35,488 nt of DNA. It comes from Bacteroidales bacterium UBA1181 (GTDB taxonomy: Bacteria; Bacteroidota; Bacteroidia; Bacteroidales; Paludibacteraceae). Below the pieces are notes generated by a model, which did no database searches, was not told the origin of the DNA, and worked only from the letters and a program-made list of their open reading frames with translations. The translations under genes were made by a program, and so were the position numbers. This document shows positions 20,427 through 29,999 of this stretch, in pieces; the first letter of the stretch is position 1, and each line of letters begins with the position of its first letter. The stretch covers positions 1-35,488 of the forward strand of contig DBYR01000015.1 in NCBI GenBank assembly GCA_002310215.1, in the 5' to 3' direction.

Positions 20427-23400
20427 CTATTTCACTGTCCTTGGCGTATACCCGAAGAACTCCTTGAATTTCCTTGTGAAATAGGCGGGGTCAGTGAATC
20501 CGCATTCGTAGGCTATCTCGTTGATTTGCAGTCCTTCATCGTTCGATTTCAGCAACGAAAGGGCAGCGTTTAACCTGTACTCGACGAGTATCTCGATAGG
20601 GGTCTTACCCGTGATGGATTTTATCTTCCTGGCTAATGTCGATTGGCTCACGTTGAGCGTTTCCGCCAAGGTCTCGATGGAGAAGTTGCTCTCCTTGTAG
20701 TTCTTGGCGATCTCGTCCACCATCCTCTGCAGGAATGGATTCATCTTTTCATCTTTCTCTTCTTCTCCCTCTTTCCCGACTCCTTCCGTCTTCTCATTTC
20801 CTGAGGACAACGTGCCGATATTCTGCTGCAGGATGCGTATCTGTTGCTTCCTGCGATTGCTTAGGATATTGTTGATTTTGATAAGTAACTCGTTTGAACT
20901 GAATGGCTTAGGGATGTAGTCCACCGCACCTGTCAGGAGTCCCATCAGACGGTCTGACTCGTCTGTCTTGGCGGATAGGAAGAGGAGTGGCACGCCGTAG
21001 AGGTTGTCCATCTTGGCCATCTCACGGCTCATCTCTATACCGTTCATCTCTGGCATCTCCACATCGCTTAGGATGATGTCCAGTTCGTTCTCCTTGGCTA
21101 TGTTGAGGGCCTCGACACCGTTGCTGGCCGAGAGGACGGTCATGTGTCGCTCTAACGTGTGCTGGATGTTCTTTCGTATGAGCGGGTCGTCTTCCACGAT
21201 CAGGACGGTGTTGCCTCCCAAAAGATCTTTGTCTATCAGGTGTTCGTCTCCTCCCTCCTCCTTGTGAAGGATGGCCTCCTCGGCTTTGCGCTCGGATGCT
21301 GGTACGGAGATGGTGATTTTGGTGCCTTGACCCAGCTCGCTTTTGATCTCCATCTCTCCATTGATGCGTTTGAGGTAGTCCTTGCAGAGCCCTAATCCGA
21401 GGCCGGAGCCTTTCTCCTCCTGCGTTCCCAAGGTGCTCTGCACGTGTCCGTTGTTGCGGATCTGCTCCAACGTCTCTTGGCTCATGCCGACGCCGTTGTC
21501 TTCGACGCTGACGTATATCTTTCCTCCGCTTTGCCATGCCGTTAGGGCGATGCGACCTCCCTTCGGGGTGAATTTGACTGCGTTGGTGATGAGGTTGCGG
21601 ATGATGGTGTTGAACATCCTGGAGTCGACGTATGCGCAGTTCTCCGTCTTCGAGGTGACGTCGAGCGTCTGCTCTTTGCTGCGGATGAGCCCGCCTAAGA
21701 GCAGGCCTAAGTTCTGCAGCGTGTTGCCCACGTTGACGTCCTCGTGCTTGCACTCTATCTCCTCTTTCTTGGCTTTCGCCCATTCGAGAAGTCGTACCAT
21801 CTCGTTCTGGAGGGTCTCGGCGGATTGGTGCACGTCACTCAAGGTCTTTTTGTATTCGTCGTCCGCTTCAATCTTCTTGTTGTTCAGTTGTTCTAATGTG
21901 CCCACGATGGCGAACATCGGGTTCTTCAGGTCGTGGGCGATGACGGAGATGAGCCGGTCTTTGTCTTGCAGCACTAAGCGTAGCTCGGTGTTCTTCTCGT
22001 CTAACTCGTGGGTGCGCTCCCTCACCTTTTCTTGCAGTTCGATCTGCTCTTTCTTCAACCGTCTGATGCGCAGGTTGAGGATGGTACCTATCAGTAGGGC
22101 GAGTAGGAGGGAGGTGCCGACCTTGAACCAGATGGTCTGCCACCATGGCGGTAGTACGGTGATTTGTACATCCCTCACCTCTGCGGATTCCTCTTCGCCT
22201 GATAGGTAGTTGCGCACGTGTAGGACGTAGCTGCCTGATGGTAAGAAGGAGAAGTTGATGCCCCTGTCTACGTTCACTTCCGTCCATTTGTCCGACAATC
22301 CTTCCAACTGGTATTCGCATATAATCTCCTTGGGGAAGTAGTTCACGAGGTCCACACGGAAGGTCAGGTCTGTTTGCCCGTATTTGACCGTCATCTCTTT
22401 GATGGAACCATCCTCGGCGGTTTCCTGTTTGATGTCCGTTTTCCTGTATGGGATGCTGTTGACGGTCTCGCAGATCACACCGAAGTGGTGGGTCTTGGCG
22501 CCTTCCCCTTTCTGGTTGAGGTTGACGACGATGAATCCCTCCTTGGTGCCGAAGAGTATCCTTCCGTCTTTCAGGGCGATGGAGCCGTGGATGCGGAAAC
22601 GTCCTGTCCCGCTGGCGTGGAACTCGTACGGATAGTAGGTGTATTGTTCTCCTTCGAGGTTGATTCTGTATATGCCCTTGTTTCCTCTGGCTATGATTTC
22701 TCCGTTGGCCAATAGTTCGAGGGAGAAGTAGTTGTCTTTTGGAATGAAGCTCAGCGTGTCGCAGTGCTCTCCGTTTTCCGAGAACTTCAGGATGATCTGG
22801 TCGCATCCCACGTAGAGGTTCCCCGCCTTGTCGCATGCGGCGTCGTTGATGCAGATAGGGTCGTGCGTCTTCTGTTTGGATATGTCTGCGATCAGAGGCT
22901 TCCGGTTGGTTCCGTTGACCCTCCAGATGGAACGGGTGGTGATGATCCAGCGGGTTCCGTTGGTGCCCTCCGTGACGCCATAGGTCCACATGTCATATTC
23001 GTTGCCGCCGAAAGGTAGCATGAATTTCTCCCAATGTCCGTCCGTTCTCCGCACATAGAGCCCGTCACCTCCCGTGCAGATCCATATCTCGTTGTTTTTC
23101 ATGATGTTGACGGAGAAGAAACAGCTGAGTGTGGATTTGAGTTCCTCGAATCGCTCTTGCTTAAAGGTCTTGCTTTCCGGGTTGTATATTTGGACGCCGC
23201 CGCCCCAAGTGGCTATCCATATTTTGCCGTTGTCCTCTTGCGCGATGCTGAGTGCGTTTTGATTGTTTTCACCCGCTTTGCCTGGTATCTGTTCGAAGGT
23301 CTTGAGGTCGTTGCTGATCCATGATAGTCCGCCGCCATCGGATACGGCGTAGATGCCTCCCTCTTCGGTCTCGATGAAGTCGGAGCACATCTTTTCGGGG

Positions 23401-24464
23401 AAGGGGATGTCTTGTGACGACATGATCAGGTTGCTCTTGTTCTTTTTGTATTTCCAGATTCCCGTGTTTTGGGTGCCGATCCATAGATCGCCGTCTTTCG
23501 ACTCTAGGATGCAATAGAGTTTGCTGATGACGTCGCTTGGATATCCGGCAGGCTTGATGTTCACGAAGTTAGTTCTATCCGTCAATTCCTCGTCCGTGTA
23601 CCATAGTCCGTTTCCGTCCGTGGTGAACCATATCCTGCCGGACCTGTCCCTCAGTACGCTGGTGGTGTTGGAGAAAGGCAGCCTGATTCTCTCGGAACCA
23701 ATGATTTGCCCGTCGTCCGCCAGGGTGTATTCGATTAGGTTGTTGGAAAAACAGGTGATGAGGAGATGATTTTTGTCGAGGGAGATGATTTTGCTGGCAT
23801 ACATCTCTCCTAAATCCAAGTTGTCCTTTCGGATGAGTTTTCCGTCGGGTTGTATGATTTTCAGAGAATTGTAGGTGCATATCCAGATGCGGTTGTTCGG
23901 GTCCACGTACATGGAACAGATGAACGTGTCCTTGGTCATCTCGTAAATTGGTGTTTCAGAGGTGAATATACCCGTCTCTTTGTTGTAGAGGTAGATGCCA
24001 CCTGACGTCCACATGTAGGTTTCTCCCTTGACGTTGGAGCAGAATCCTGAAATCTGTTTGTAGTAGGTCTTTTCAAACTCCTTGGGGGCGACAAAGAGGA
24101 AGGTGTCCTCGCAAGCGTCGTATTTCAGCGCCACACCGAGGTGGCTCCCGATGAGCACGGAACCGTCCTTTTGTGTTGAGGCGCAGAAGAAATCGTTGCG
24201 TAGGAGGGAGGGGTATTCCGCTTTCTCGAAACGTTTGAAGCGGCTTCCGTCGAAACGTGAGAGCCCGTAGTCCGTGCACACCCAGATGTGCCCAAGAGAG
24301 TCTTCCGTCATGCCGTGCGTCATGTTGGATGATAGTCCTTCCGTCGCCGAATAACGCTCCATCCGTTCCATGCGCTGGCTGGTGCCTGCCCGTAGCTCAG
24401 GCATGCAGAGCATGAATGCAATGAGGGTTGCCAATATGTGGACGAATGACTTCTTGACAATCAT
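20427..24464 (-). CDS. Hybrid two-component system sensor-regulator (HTCS)
   Basis: A 1345-residue one-protein two-component system. Order: signal peptide (MIVKKSFVHILATLIAFMLC...ELRA), periplasmic two-fold beta-propeller of Reg_prop repeats (about 35-690, with DSLGHIWVCTDYGLSRFD-type blades), Y_Y_Y domain (about 700-770), membrane helix (about 778-797), coiled linker, HisKA with H844 in AHDLKNP, HATPase (NLITNAVKF, GSGLGLGL), receiver domain with D1134 in LSDVEMPEMNG, and a C-terminal AraC-type HTH (about 1240-1345). Such proteins sense polysaccharide fragments in the periplasm and activate nearby glycan genes. No SusC/SusD pair is in view; the nearest divergent gene is the CotH protein. All phosphotransfer residues appear intact. 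Confidence 0.95.
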   Translation of the reverse strand: MIVKKSFVHILATLIAFMLCMPELRAGTSQRMERMERYSATEGLSSNMTHGMTEDSLGHIWVCTDYGLSRFDGSRFKRFEKAEYPSLLRNDFFCASTQKDGSVLIGSHLGVALKYDACEDTFLFVAPKEFEKTYYKQISGFCSNVKGETYMWTSGGIYLYNKETGIFTSETPIYEMTKDTFICSMYVDPNNRIWICTYNSLKIIQPDGKLIRKDNLDLGEMYASKIISLDKNHLLITCFSNNLIEYTLADDGQIIGSERIRLPFSNTTSVLRDRSGRIWFTTDGNGLWYTDEELTDRTNFVNIKPAGYPSDVISKLYCILESKDGDLWIGTQNTGIWKYKKNKSNLIMSSQDIPFPEKMCSDFIETEEGGIYAVSDGGGLSWISNDLKTFEQIPGKAGENNQNALSIAQEDNGKIWIATWGGGVQIYNPESKTFKQERFEELKSTLSCFFSVNIMKNNEIWICTGGDGLYVRRTDGHWEKFMLPFGGNEYDMWTYGVTEGTNGTRWIITTRSIWRVNGTNRKPLIADISKQKTHDPICINDAACDKAGNLYVGCDQIILKFSENGEHCDTLSFIPKDNYFSLELLANGEIIARGNKGIYRINLEGEQYTYYPYEFHASGTGRFRIHGSIALKDGRILFGTKEGFIVVNLNQKGEGAKTHHFGVICETVNSIPYRKTDIKQETAEDGSIKEMTVKYGQTDLTFRVDLVNYFPKEIICEYQLEGLSDKWTEVNVDRGINFSFLPSGSYVLHVRNYLSGEEESAEVRDVQITVLPPWWQTIWFKVGTSLLLALLIGTILNLRIRRLKKEQIELQEKVRERTHELDEKNTELRLVLQDKDRLISVIAHDLKNPMFAIVGTLEQLNNKKIEADDEYKKTLSDVHQSAETLQNEMVRLLEWAKAKKEEIECKHEDVNVGNTLQNLGLLLGGLIRSKEQTLDVTSKTENCAYVDSRMFNTIIRNLITNAVKFTPKGGRIALTAWQSGGKIYVSVEDNGVGMSQETLEQIRNNGHVQSTLGTQEEKGSGLGLGLCKDYLKRINGEMEIKSELGQGTKITISVPASERKAEEAILHKEEGGDEHLIDKDLLGGNTVLIVEDDPLIRKNIQHTLERHMTVLSASNGVEALNIAKENELDIILSDVEMPEMNGIEMSREMAKMDNLYGVPLLFLSAKTDESDRLMGLLTGAVDYIPKPFSSNELLIKINNILSNRRKQQIRILQQNIGTLSSGNEKTEGVGKEGEEEKDEKMNPFLQRMVDEIAKNYKESNFSIETLAETLNVSQSTLARKIKSITGKTPIEILVEYRLNAALSLLKSNDEGLQINEIAYECGFTDPAYFTRKFKEFFGYTPRTVK

Positions 24465-24493
24465 TTAGCCTGTGTTTTTCGGTTTTAGCGTTG

Positions 24494-24501
24494 CAAATAT
24501 A
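24494..24501 (-). promoter_or_regulatory. -7 element of the HTCS gene
   Basis: TATATTTG on the minus strand is a perfect TAnnTTTG, 29 nt before the HTCS ATG. The -33 box is not convincing. Confidence 0.5.
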
Positions 24502-24703
24502 TATTTTTTCGTTGGAATATATTGCCGAACTTCTCTTTTTTGTGATGGAGGGGCTTCATCCAGAAATGATGAATCTTGCTGAATCATTACTTGTTCCGAA
24601 GAAAAATATTGCTTAGATATTTTATTGGCAATTGGATAAAAGGATTATCTTTATGGAGATTTTTGATTGTTTTCGGTGTCTTGCTGTTTGTCGGTCGGCC
24701 ACC

Positions 24704-24731
24704 GTAGAGACGCAAAGCATTGCGTCTCCAC
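24704..24731. repeat. GTGGAGACG...CGTCTCTAC palindromic element, copy 2
   Basis: GAGACGCAA (24707-24715) pairs with TTGCGTCTC (24720-24728). The outer GTAGAGACG/CGTCTCCAC ends are the inverse of those at 1608-1634. The 350-bp HTCS-CotH spacer (24465-24814) otherwise holds the HTCS promoter and a 14-bp tandem repeat; no gene is seen. Confidence 0.6.
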
Positions 24732-24786
24732 AAATGGATTTGAAATATATTCAAAGGTCTCACGAAATGAATTTTTAGAACCTGCC

Positions 24787-24814
24787 TTAATTTGGACAAC
24801 TTAATTTGGACAAT
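24787..24814 (+). repeat. 14-bp tandem repeat abutting the CotH gene start
   Basis: TTAATTTGGACAAC (24787-24800) is followed directly by TTAATTTGGACAAT (24801-24814), and the ATG follows at once. Each unit holds a TAATTTG, one base short of TAnnTTTG. It could be a duplicated promoter element or a regulator half-site pair. Confidence 0.55.
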
Positions 24815-27800
24815 ATGAGGAGATTTGTACTATTTCAAATATTGCTATGGGTGCTGTGCGTTTCAAATGGGAAGGCTGGAATTCGCATCACGGAAATCAT
24901 GACGAACAATGTCGCTACGGTTGTCAGTGATAAATACAACTATGACGGTTATGTGGAGTTCTATAACGATGGACCTGCTGTCGACCTGAAGGGCTGGACT
25001 GTGGTCAACGAGAAGGAGGGCCAGACGGATTGGAGCGTGATGCTGGACTCTTCCCATGTCATACCCAACGGTTATTCCTTGCTGTTTTTCGGCGATGAGG
25101 AGTCGGGTAGTGCGTCTGCCATGCGTGTCCATCCGCGTTACGTCGGTAGCGTGGGGCATAAACTCTCTACGGATAGGGGGATGATTACCTTCTCAAACGG
25201 CGGCGAGACGCTGGAGTTGCCTTATCCAAAACAATATCCGCACATTGCCTATTGCGAGGATGGTTTCATGATCCCTACGCCTGGTGAACCGAACGACGAG
25301 TTGGTGACGTCCATCTCTGATCGGGTGGCGAAACCTTTGTTCAAGAGCGGAAAGCCTGGACTGTATGATGGTGCGTTGAGCGTCGAATTGGATTGCGAAA
25401 CGGAGGGTGCGCAGATCTATTACACCCTGAATGGTGACGTGCCTACTCCTGAGAACGGCACGAAGTACGATGGCGCCATCTCGATTGAACAGACTACCGT
25501 CGTGCGCGCGAGGGCATATATGGAGGATATGTTGTTCAGCGAGATCCTCACGGGCTCTTTCATCCTCCCTGATAAGTTTTATGAGGCTTGCAAAGGAGTG
25601 GGGAATAGGCTCCCCGTCGTCTCCCTCTCCGCCAACAACGAGGACATCTTCGGCGATAGCCTCGGATTGTATGTGGAGGGAACCAATGGTGTCATCTCCG
25701 GTTGCTATGATTTCCCCGCCAACTATAACCGGGAGTGGATGCGCTCGGCCAATTTCGAATACCTGCTGGACGGCGAAGTGGTGGATAATCAGGAGGTTGA
25801 GATTGGTGTCTATGGCGGATGTACAAGGATCCATGTGGCGAAGAGCTTGAAGATCAAGGCGAATAAACGGTCGGGGAAGTCTAAGATGCTGTACGACAAC
25901 TTCTTCCCTGCGCGTGATTACAAGAAGTACAAGAGCCTTGCCTTGCGCAATGGTGGAAACGGTTACTCGTATGTCCAGCCTCGATGGAGGGACATGTTTA
26001 TCCAAAGTCTAAGCGAAGGGATGAATCTGGATAGGCAGATGGCTCAGCCTGTGGCGTTCTATCTGAATGGTATCTTCTATGGCATGATGATCCTGACGGA
26101 GCGCACCAATGAGGATTACGTCTACCATAACTACGGACTTGACGAGGATGAGATCGATTTCTTGGGCGTGGGCTATTCGTGCGAGGCGGGTACGAAGGAT
26201 GCCTACAATAAGATGATTGACTACGTCAGCAAGAGTTATGCGAACGATGATTTCTATGACCATTTGTCGACCATGATGGATATTGATGAATATATTGATT
26301 ATCAGATTCTTGAGCAATATGTTGGTAATACTGATTGGGTCTCTAATAACATCAAAATGTGGCGGAAACATGATGGCGGCAGGTTCCGTTGGATCCTCTA
26401 TGACACGGATTTCGGCTTGTCCATAGCGACCTCTGTGGACAAGGACATGATTAAGTTCGCCACGGAGGAGAAGGGTGTCGAGGCGATGTGGGTGCTGCTC
26501 AGGTCTTGCCTCAGGAACGAAGACTTCCGCTGGCAGTTCTTGGACCAATACCTTGATCGGCTGGAAAACCAGTTCACTGACGATCGGATTGACACGAAGC
26601 TCGACTCCATCTGGGATTTGACGAGGCTTGACATGTGTGCGACGATTAAGAATTCAGCCTTCTTGGACGCTCCCGGCAACCCGAGCGCTTTCGATGAGAC
26701 GGTGGAACAGATGCGTTCCTTCGCCAAGGAGCGGAAAGCGTATGTCGTCGACCAACTGAAGGAGAGATTCGGCTTGGGGAATGATTCCGTGGTCGTAAAG
26801 ATTAGAACCGTATTCCCTGATGATGAGACGCCTGATTTTAAGTTCCTTCTGAATAAAAGGGAGGTTAATTCGTCGAAATACAATACTTGGCGCTATTCAG
26901 GGGCACGGGTGAAGGTTGAGCCGATTGTCCCTGTGGGCTATAGGATATTAAGATGGAACCTCAATGATACGGTGGTCAGGACCGATGACAACAACAAGTA
27001 CCTCGGTGGCGCGCTGACTGCCTACGCCCAGGGGAATGAATTAAAGATCACGATGTTCTTTGAACATGACCCTGATTATGTGAAGCCGACGGATCTCTAC
27101 CTGAACGAGGTCTGTGTCTCCAATACGGCCCTTGCTGATGAGAAGGGTGATTTCCCGGATTGGATAGAGGTGTATAATGGTGGCGATAGGAACGTGGATT
27201 TGGCGGGAATGGTCGTCGAAAATGTGACGAAGGCGGTGAAATGTACCATCCCTAAGGGGTCCACGGAGACGGTGGTGCCTGCTCATGGATATAAATTGCT
27301 GTGGGCGGACAAGACGCCTGAGAAGGGTCCGTTGCATCTGAATTTCAAACTGGGCGTCTCCGCTGCGGAAACTGTCACGCTAACTGGATTCTATCGGGGT
27401 GAAGAGATCCTTTTGGACTCAATCGCTTATGAGCCTCACGGAACGAACGAGTCGTTCGGTCGTGTGGGTGACGGACTATCTGATATGACCATTTTCGGAA
27501 TCTGTGTAAGTGCTAACGTGGATACGATGCTCACCGCGACGCCTCTTGCCCCTAATGGTAGCCTGACTTGCGAGACTGTCTCTGTGAGGGAGACATTGGA
27601 AGATGAATCTATGCTCCAAATCTATGTGCATGACCAAACCATATCCTTGCGGAATGTGGAGAAAGGTGAACTGGTTGAAGTCTTTTCCACCGTGGGGACT
27701 ATGGTCGCTAAGGAGACGGCAGCTTCTGATGCGGTGGATATCGTTATCCCTGTCCCTGGGGTCTATATCGTCAAGGTCGGGACGAAATGTGGAATCGTCT

Positions 27801-27826
27801 ATATAGGCATGAAAACATTGCATTAA
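24815..27826 (+). CDS. Exported CotH-kinase protein with lamin-tail and chitobiase-like domains
   Basis: A 1003-residue secreted or surface protein. Order: signal peptide (MRRFVLFQILLWVLCVSNGKA), lamin-tail domain (about 22-130; ITEIMTNN, FYNDGPAVDLKGW), chitobiase C-terminal-like beta domain (about 165-250; GAQIYYTLNGDVPTPENG), CotH domain (about 270-580; AKSLKIKANKRSGKSK and the metal-binding WILYDTDFG with D530/D532), a beta region, a second lamin-tail domain (about 755-885), and a C-terminal PGVYIVKV ending that resembles type IX secretion sorting domains. CotH proteins are atypical kinases that phosphorylate extracellular proteins. The ATG at 24815 is chosen over the in-frame TTG at 24806 because it starts the signal peptide. 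It is divergent from the HTCS, which may control it (inference). Confidence 0.9.
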   Translation: MRRFVLFQILLWVLCVSNGKAGIRITEIMTNNVATVVSDKYNYDGYVEFYNDGPAVDLKGWTVVNEKEGQTDWSVMLDSSHVIPNGYSLLFFGDEESGSASAMRVHPRYVGSVGHKLSTDRGMITFSNGGETLELPYPKQYPHIAYCEDGFMIPTPGEPNDELVTSISDRVAKPLFKSGKPGLYDGALSVELDCETEGAQIYYTLNGDVPTPENGTKYDGAISIEQTTVVRARAYMEDMLFSEILTGSFILPDKFYEACKGVGNRLPVVSLSANNEDIFGDSLGLYVEGTNGVISGCYDFPANYNREWMRSANFEYLLDGEVVDNQEVEIGVYGGCTRIHVAKSLKIKANKRSGKSKMLYDNFFPARDYKKYKSLALRNGGNGYSYVQPRWRDMFIQSLSEGMNLDRQMAQPVAFYLNGIFYGMMILTERTNEDYVYHNYGLDEDEIDFLGVGYSCEAGTKDAYNKMIDYVSKSYANDDFYDHLSTMMDIDEYIDYQILEQYVGNTDWVSNNIKMWRKHDGGRFRWILYDTDFGLSIATSVDKDMIKFATEEKGVEAMWVLLRSCLRNEDFRWQFLDQYLDRLENQFTDDRIDTKLDSIWDLTRLDMCATIKNSAFLDAPGNPSAFDETVEQMRSFAKERKAYVVDQLKERFGLGNDSVVVKIRTVFPDDETPDFKFLLNKREVNSSKYNTWRYSGARVKVEPIVPVGYRILRWNLNDTVVRTDDNNKYLGGALTAYAQGNELKITMFFEHDPDYVKPTDLYLNEVCVSNTALADEKGDFPDWIEVYNGGDRNVDLAGMVVENVTKAVKCTIPKGSTETVVPAHGYKLLWADKTPEKGPLHLNFKLGVSAAETVTLTGFYRGEEILLDSIAYEPHGTNESFGRVGDGLSDMTIFGICVSANVDTMLTATPLAPNGSLTCETVSVRETLEDESMLQIYVHDQTISLRNVEKGELVEVFSTVGTMVAKETAASDAVDIVIPVPGVYIVKVGTKCGIVYIGMKTLH

Positions 27827-27919
27827 ATTGTGAAATCGTAAGGGCTTAAGAGCCAGTTCGTTTGACCCTTTTTTCGTCTTTTTTTGGCGTATCCACCGAG
27901 AAATTTATCTTCTCAAATG

Positions 27920-27951
27920 TTGGTTTTTTCGAAAATTTATTTATATATTTA
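27920..27951 (+). promoter_or_regulatory. Possible promoter of the YD-repeat-like lipoprotein gene
   Basis: TTGG (27920-27923) and TATATTTA (27944-27951) are 20 nt apart; the -7 box differs from consensus only in its last base. The leader would be about 60 nt. Confidence 0.35.
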
Positions 27952-27966
27952 CGAATACATGTTTGT

Positions 27967-28004
27967 AAGGTGTTTACGTAATAAGGTGTTTAAAAGGTGT
28001 TTTA
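27967..28004 (+). repeat. Triple AAGGTGTTTA repeat in the leader of the lipoprotein gene
   Basis: AAGGTGTTTA at 27967-27976 and 27983-27992, and AAGGTGTTTTA at 27994-28004, lie between the promoter-like element and the ATG at 28018. They could be a binding site or a translation-related leader. Confidence 0.5.
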
Positions 28005-28017
28005 AAAAAGGAATCGC

Positions 28018-28854
28018 ATGAAAAAAAGTTTGTTTTTGTGGGGCTTATTGTCCTTGTTTGTTTTGACGGAATGTCAAGAAGAGCAGAAAAGTGTACCTAA
28101 TGCGATGGGATTGAAAGGAAACGTGAAAACGCTTCATTCCCAGACGTATGATGCAAGCGTTGTGTTTGATAACGTGATGGAGGAACGTATTTGGAACGAG
28201 TTCTACAACTTTAACCGTAATGGAGGTCTTACCGAGCAACGATCCTATGACATCGACAATCGCTTGAGCAGCCGCAGTGTGCATAAGTACGAGAACGGTA
28301 TTTGCGTGAAGGAGACTAACTTCAATCAGGAGGGCGAGGTCTCTGGTGTCAACGTGAATGTCTATGACGGCGAAGGGAACAAGAAGGAGGAGGTGCGCCA
28401 TGACGAGAACGGTAATGTCTCCGACCTCTATACGTATGAGTATGACCGTAATGGTAGACAGAGCGAGTACAGACATACCCGCGCGAATGGCGAATTGGTG
28501 TTTAAACGTGTGTTCGGCTATGACGAGAAGGGAAATCTGACCTCAGAAACGGACTACAACGAGAGAAACGAGGAGGTAGTGAAGAAGGTGTCCGTCTACA
28601 ATGGAAACGGCTTGCTGAAGGAGACGGGCCATTATTTCAATGGTGTGCTGGCCTATAAGATTTTGTATGAGTACGACGATAGGGGCTACCTGATCTCTTC
28701 CCTGACCATCCCGTATGGCGACAAGTATTTGGCAGAGGCTAAATGTGTGTATGAATACGACGACCATGGCAACTGGGTGACGGAGACGATCTTCGATGTC
28801 AAAAAAGATCAGGTCCGTTTCATCACAAGACGTGAGATCGTCTATTATGATTGA
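28018..28854 (+). CDS. Putative lipoprotein with YD/RHS-like beta repeats
   Basis: A 278-residue exported protein. The N-terminus MKKSLFLWGLLSLFVLTEC is a signal with Cys19 followed by QEEQK, resembling the acidic tail of surface lipoproteins; Glu before the Cys is atypical, so lipidation is not certain. The rest is a run of short tyrosine/glycine repeats (YEYDRNGRQSEY, FGYDEKGNLTSE, YEYDDRGYLISS, YEYDDHGNWVTE), about 20-24 residues each, like YD/RHS repeats but too short to form an RHS shell. No enzyme domain is seen. It stands alone, with a terminator after it. Confidence 0.75.
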   Translation: MKKSLFLWGLLSLFVLTECQEEQKSVPNAMGLKGNVKTLHSQTYDASVVFDNVMEERIWNEFYNFNRNGGLTEQRSYDIDNRLSSRSVHKYENGICVKETNFNQEGEVSGVNVNVYDGEGNKKEEVRHDENGNVSDLYTYEYDRNGRQSEYRHTRANGELVFKRVFGYDEKGNLTSETDYNERNEEVVKKVSVYNGNGLLKETGHYFNGVLAYKILYEYDDRGYLISSLTIPYGDKYLAEAKCVYEYDDHGNWVTETIFDVKKDQVRFITRREIVYYD

Positions 28855-28939
28855 TGAATCACAGCTCTTCCGAGAGTGCATGCTATAACTATAAAAAACG
28901 CAAAGGAGTAGCTTCGCAAGGGGCTATTTTAAATAGAAC

Positions 28940-28978
28940 GGGGGTTGTCCAGTTTCCACTGAGCAACCCCCTCTCTTT
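28940..28978. terminator. Shared terminator between convergent genes
   Basis: GGGGGTTG (28940-28947) pairs with CAACCCCC (28964-28971), with an inner CAGT/ACTG stem. TCTCTTT follows on the plus strand. It sits between the lipoprotein gene (plus) and the metallopeptidase gene (minus) and could serve both. Confidence 0.6.
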
Positions 28979-28994
28979 GCCTTTATCCTTTCGA

Positions 28995-29861
28995 TTATAG
29001 ATCGCTATAAGGAAGTTGGAATAGTTTGTTTCCTTCGGAAATGTCAGCTCCGGTAGCACCCTTCTTCAGCCAACGGGAACGCTGTGCGGAGGTTCCGTGG
29101 TTGAATGACTCTGGTACGGTGTAGCCTTGAGCCTGTTTCTGCAAATAGTCGTCTCCAATTCTTGAGGCGATGTTCAAACCCTCTTCGATGTCTCCATCTT
29201 CCAACGACTGGAATTTCTTGTGGTCGTTGTATGCCCAAACTCCCGCAAGGAAGTCTGCCTGCAACTCAAGACGCACGCTGTATTGGTTGGATTCGGTCTT
29301 GGAGACTTGGCTCATCTTCTGGTGAACCTGACCGAGGATACCCAACTCGTTCTGCACGTGGTGGCCCACCTCATGCGCGATGACGTATGCGTATGCGAAG
29401 TCGCCCGCCGTGCCGAATTGTTGCTTCATCGTCGTGAAGAATTGTAAGTCAATGTATACGGTTTGGTCTCCGGAACAATAGAACGGACCTGTGGATGCAC
29501 TTGCAGCACCACAACCTGAGTTAACCGACCCATGGAACATGACGAGGTGTGGCGCGTGATAGGTCTTGCCCATCTTCTGGAATTGCTCCGTCCAGATGTC
29601 CTCTGTACCTGCTAGAATCTGGCTGGTGAATTTTGCCAACTCATTCTCTTCCGCTGTTGGCTCGTATGAACTGTTGCCTCCGGACCCTGATGATTGAACC
29701 ACTTGGAATCCTGTGGTTATCGCTTGACCTAAGTTGCCAGTCGTAAAGTAGGTGATGGCTGCTATCAATAAGGCTCCGCCTATTCCTAAGCCTGCCTTCC
29801 CTGCACCGCTTCTTCGGCGGTCGTCCACATTTGAACTTTCTCTTCTTCCGTTTAATCTCAT
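28995..29861 (-). CDS. Neutral zinc metallopeptidase (YpfJ family)
   Basis: A 288-residue membrane-anchored protein of the putative neutral zinc metallopeptidase family (Zn_peptidase_2, YpfJ). A basic N-terminus is followed by one membrane helix (about 24-42). Family signatures follow: VNSGCGAASASTGPFYC (113-129), the VYIDLQFF strand, and the zinc motif HEVGH (163-167). The ending TSAQRSRWLKKG is also typical. The peptidase activity is predicted by family, not demonstrated. It has its own -7 element, downstream of the TfoX-like gene. Confidence 0.92.
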   Translation of the reverse strand: MRLNGRRESSNVDDRRRSGAGKAGLGIGGALLIAAITYFTTGNLGQAITTGFQVVQSSGSGGNSSYEPTAEENELAKFTSQILAGTEDIWTEQFQKMGKTYHAPHLVMFHGSVNSGCGAASASTGPFYCSGDQTVYIDLQFFTTMKQQFGTAGDFAYAYVIAHEVGHHVQNELGILGQVHQKMSQVSKTESNQYSVRLELQADFLAGVWAYNDHKKFQSLEDGDIEEGLNIASRIGDDYLQKQAQGYTVPESFNHGTSAQRSRWLKKGATGADISEGNKLFQLPYSDL

Positions 29862-29883
29862 GTCGTTTAGTTTTAAAGTTTCG

Positions 29884-29891
29884 CAAAGATA
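29884..29891 (-). promoter_or_regulatory. -7 element of the metallopeptidase gene
   Basis: TATCTTTG on the minus strand, a perfect TAnnTTTG, 22 nt before the ATG. No TTTG is found at the expected -33 position. Confidence 0.45.
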
Positions 29892-29999
29892 AAAATTTAT
29901 TCCAATCAGTGGTTTCTTGCTTTATTTTTTTTGAAGGGAATGATGCTCCGTTCTCTCATCAGACCTTATCTGCAAATCGTTGAACCTGAGGACGGAGGA

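Noticed and set aside
21382..22209. A 275-residue plus-strand frame opposite the HTCS gene
   Set aside because: Ser-rich shadow of the kinase domain coding strand; the HTCS frame is complete and carries all motifs.
24806..24814. TTG start for the CotH protein
   Set aside because: It lies within the 14-bp tandem repeat and adds three residues before an otherwise ideal signal peptide starting at 24815.
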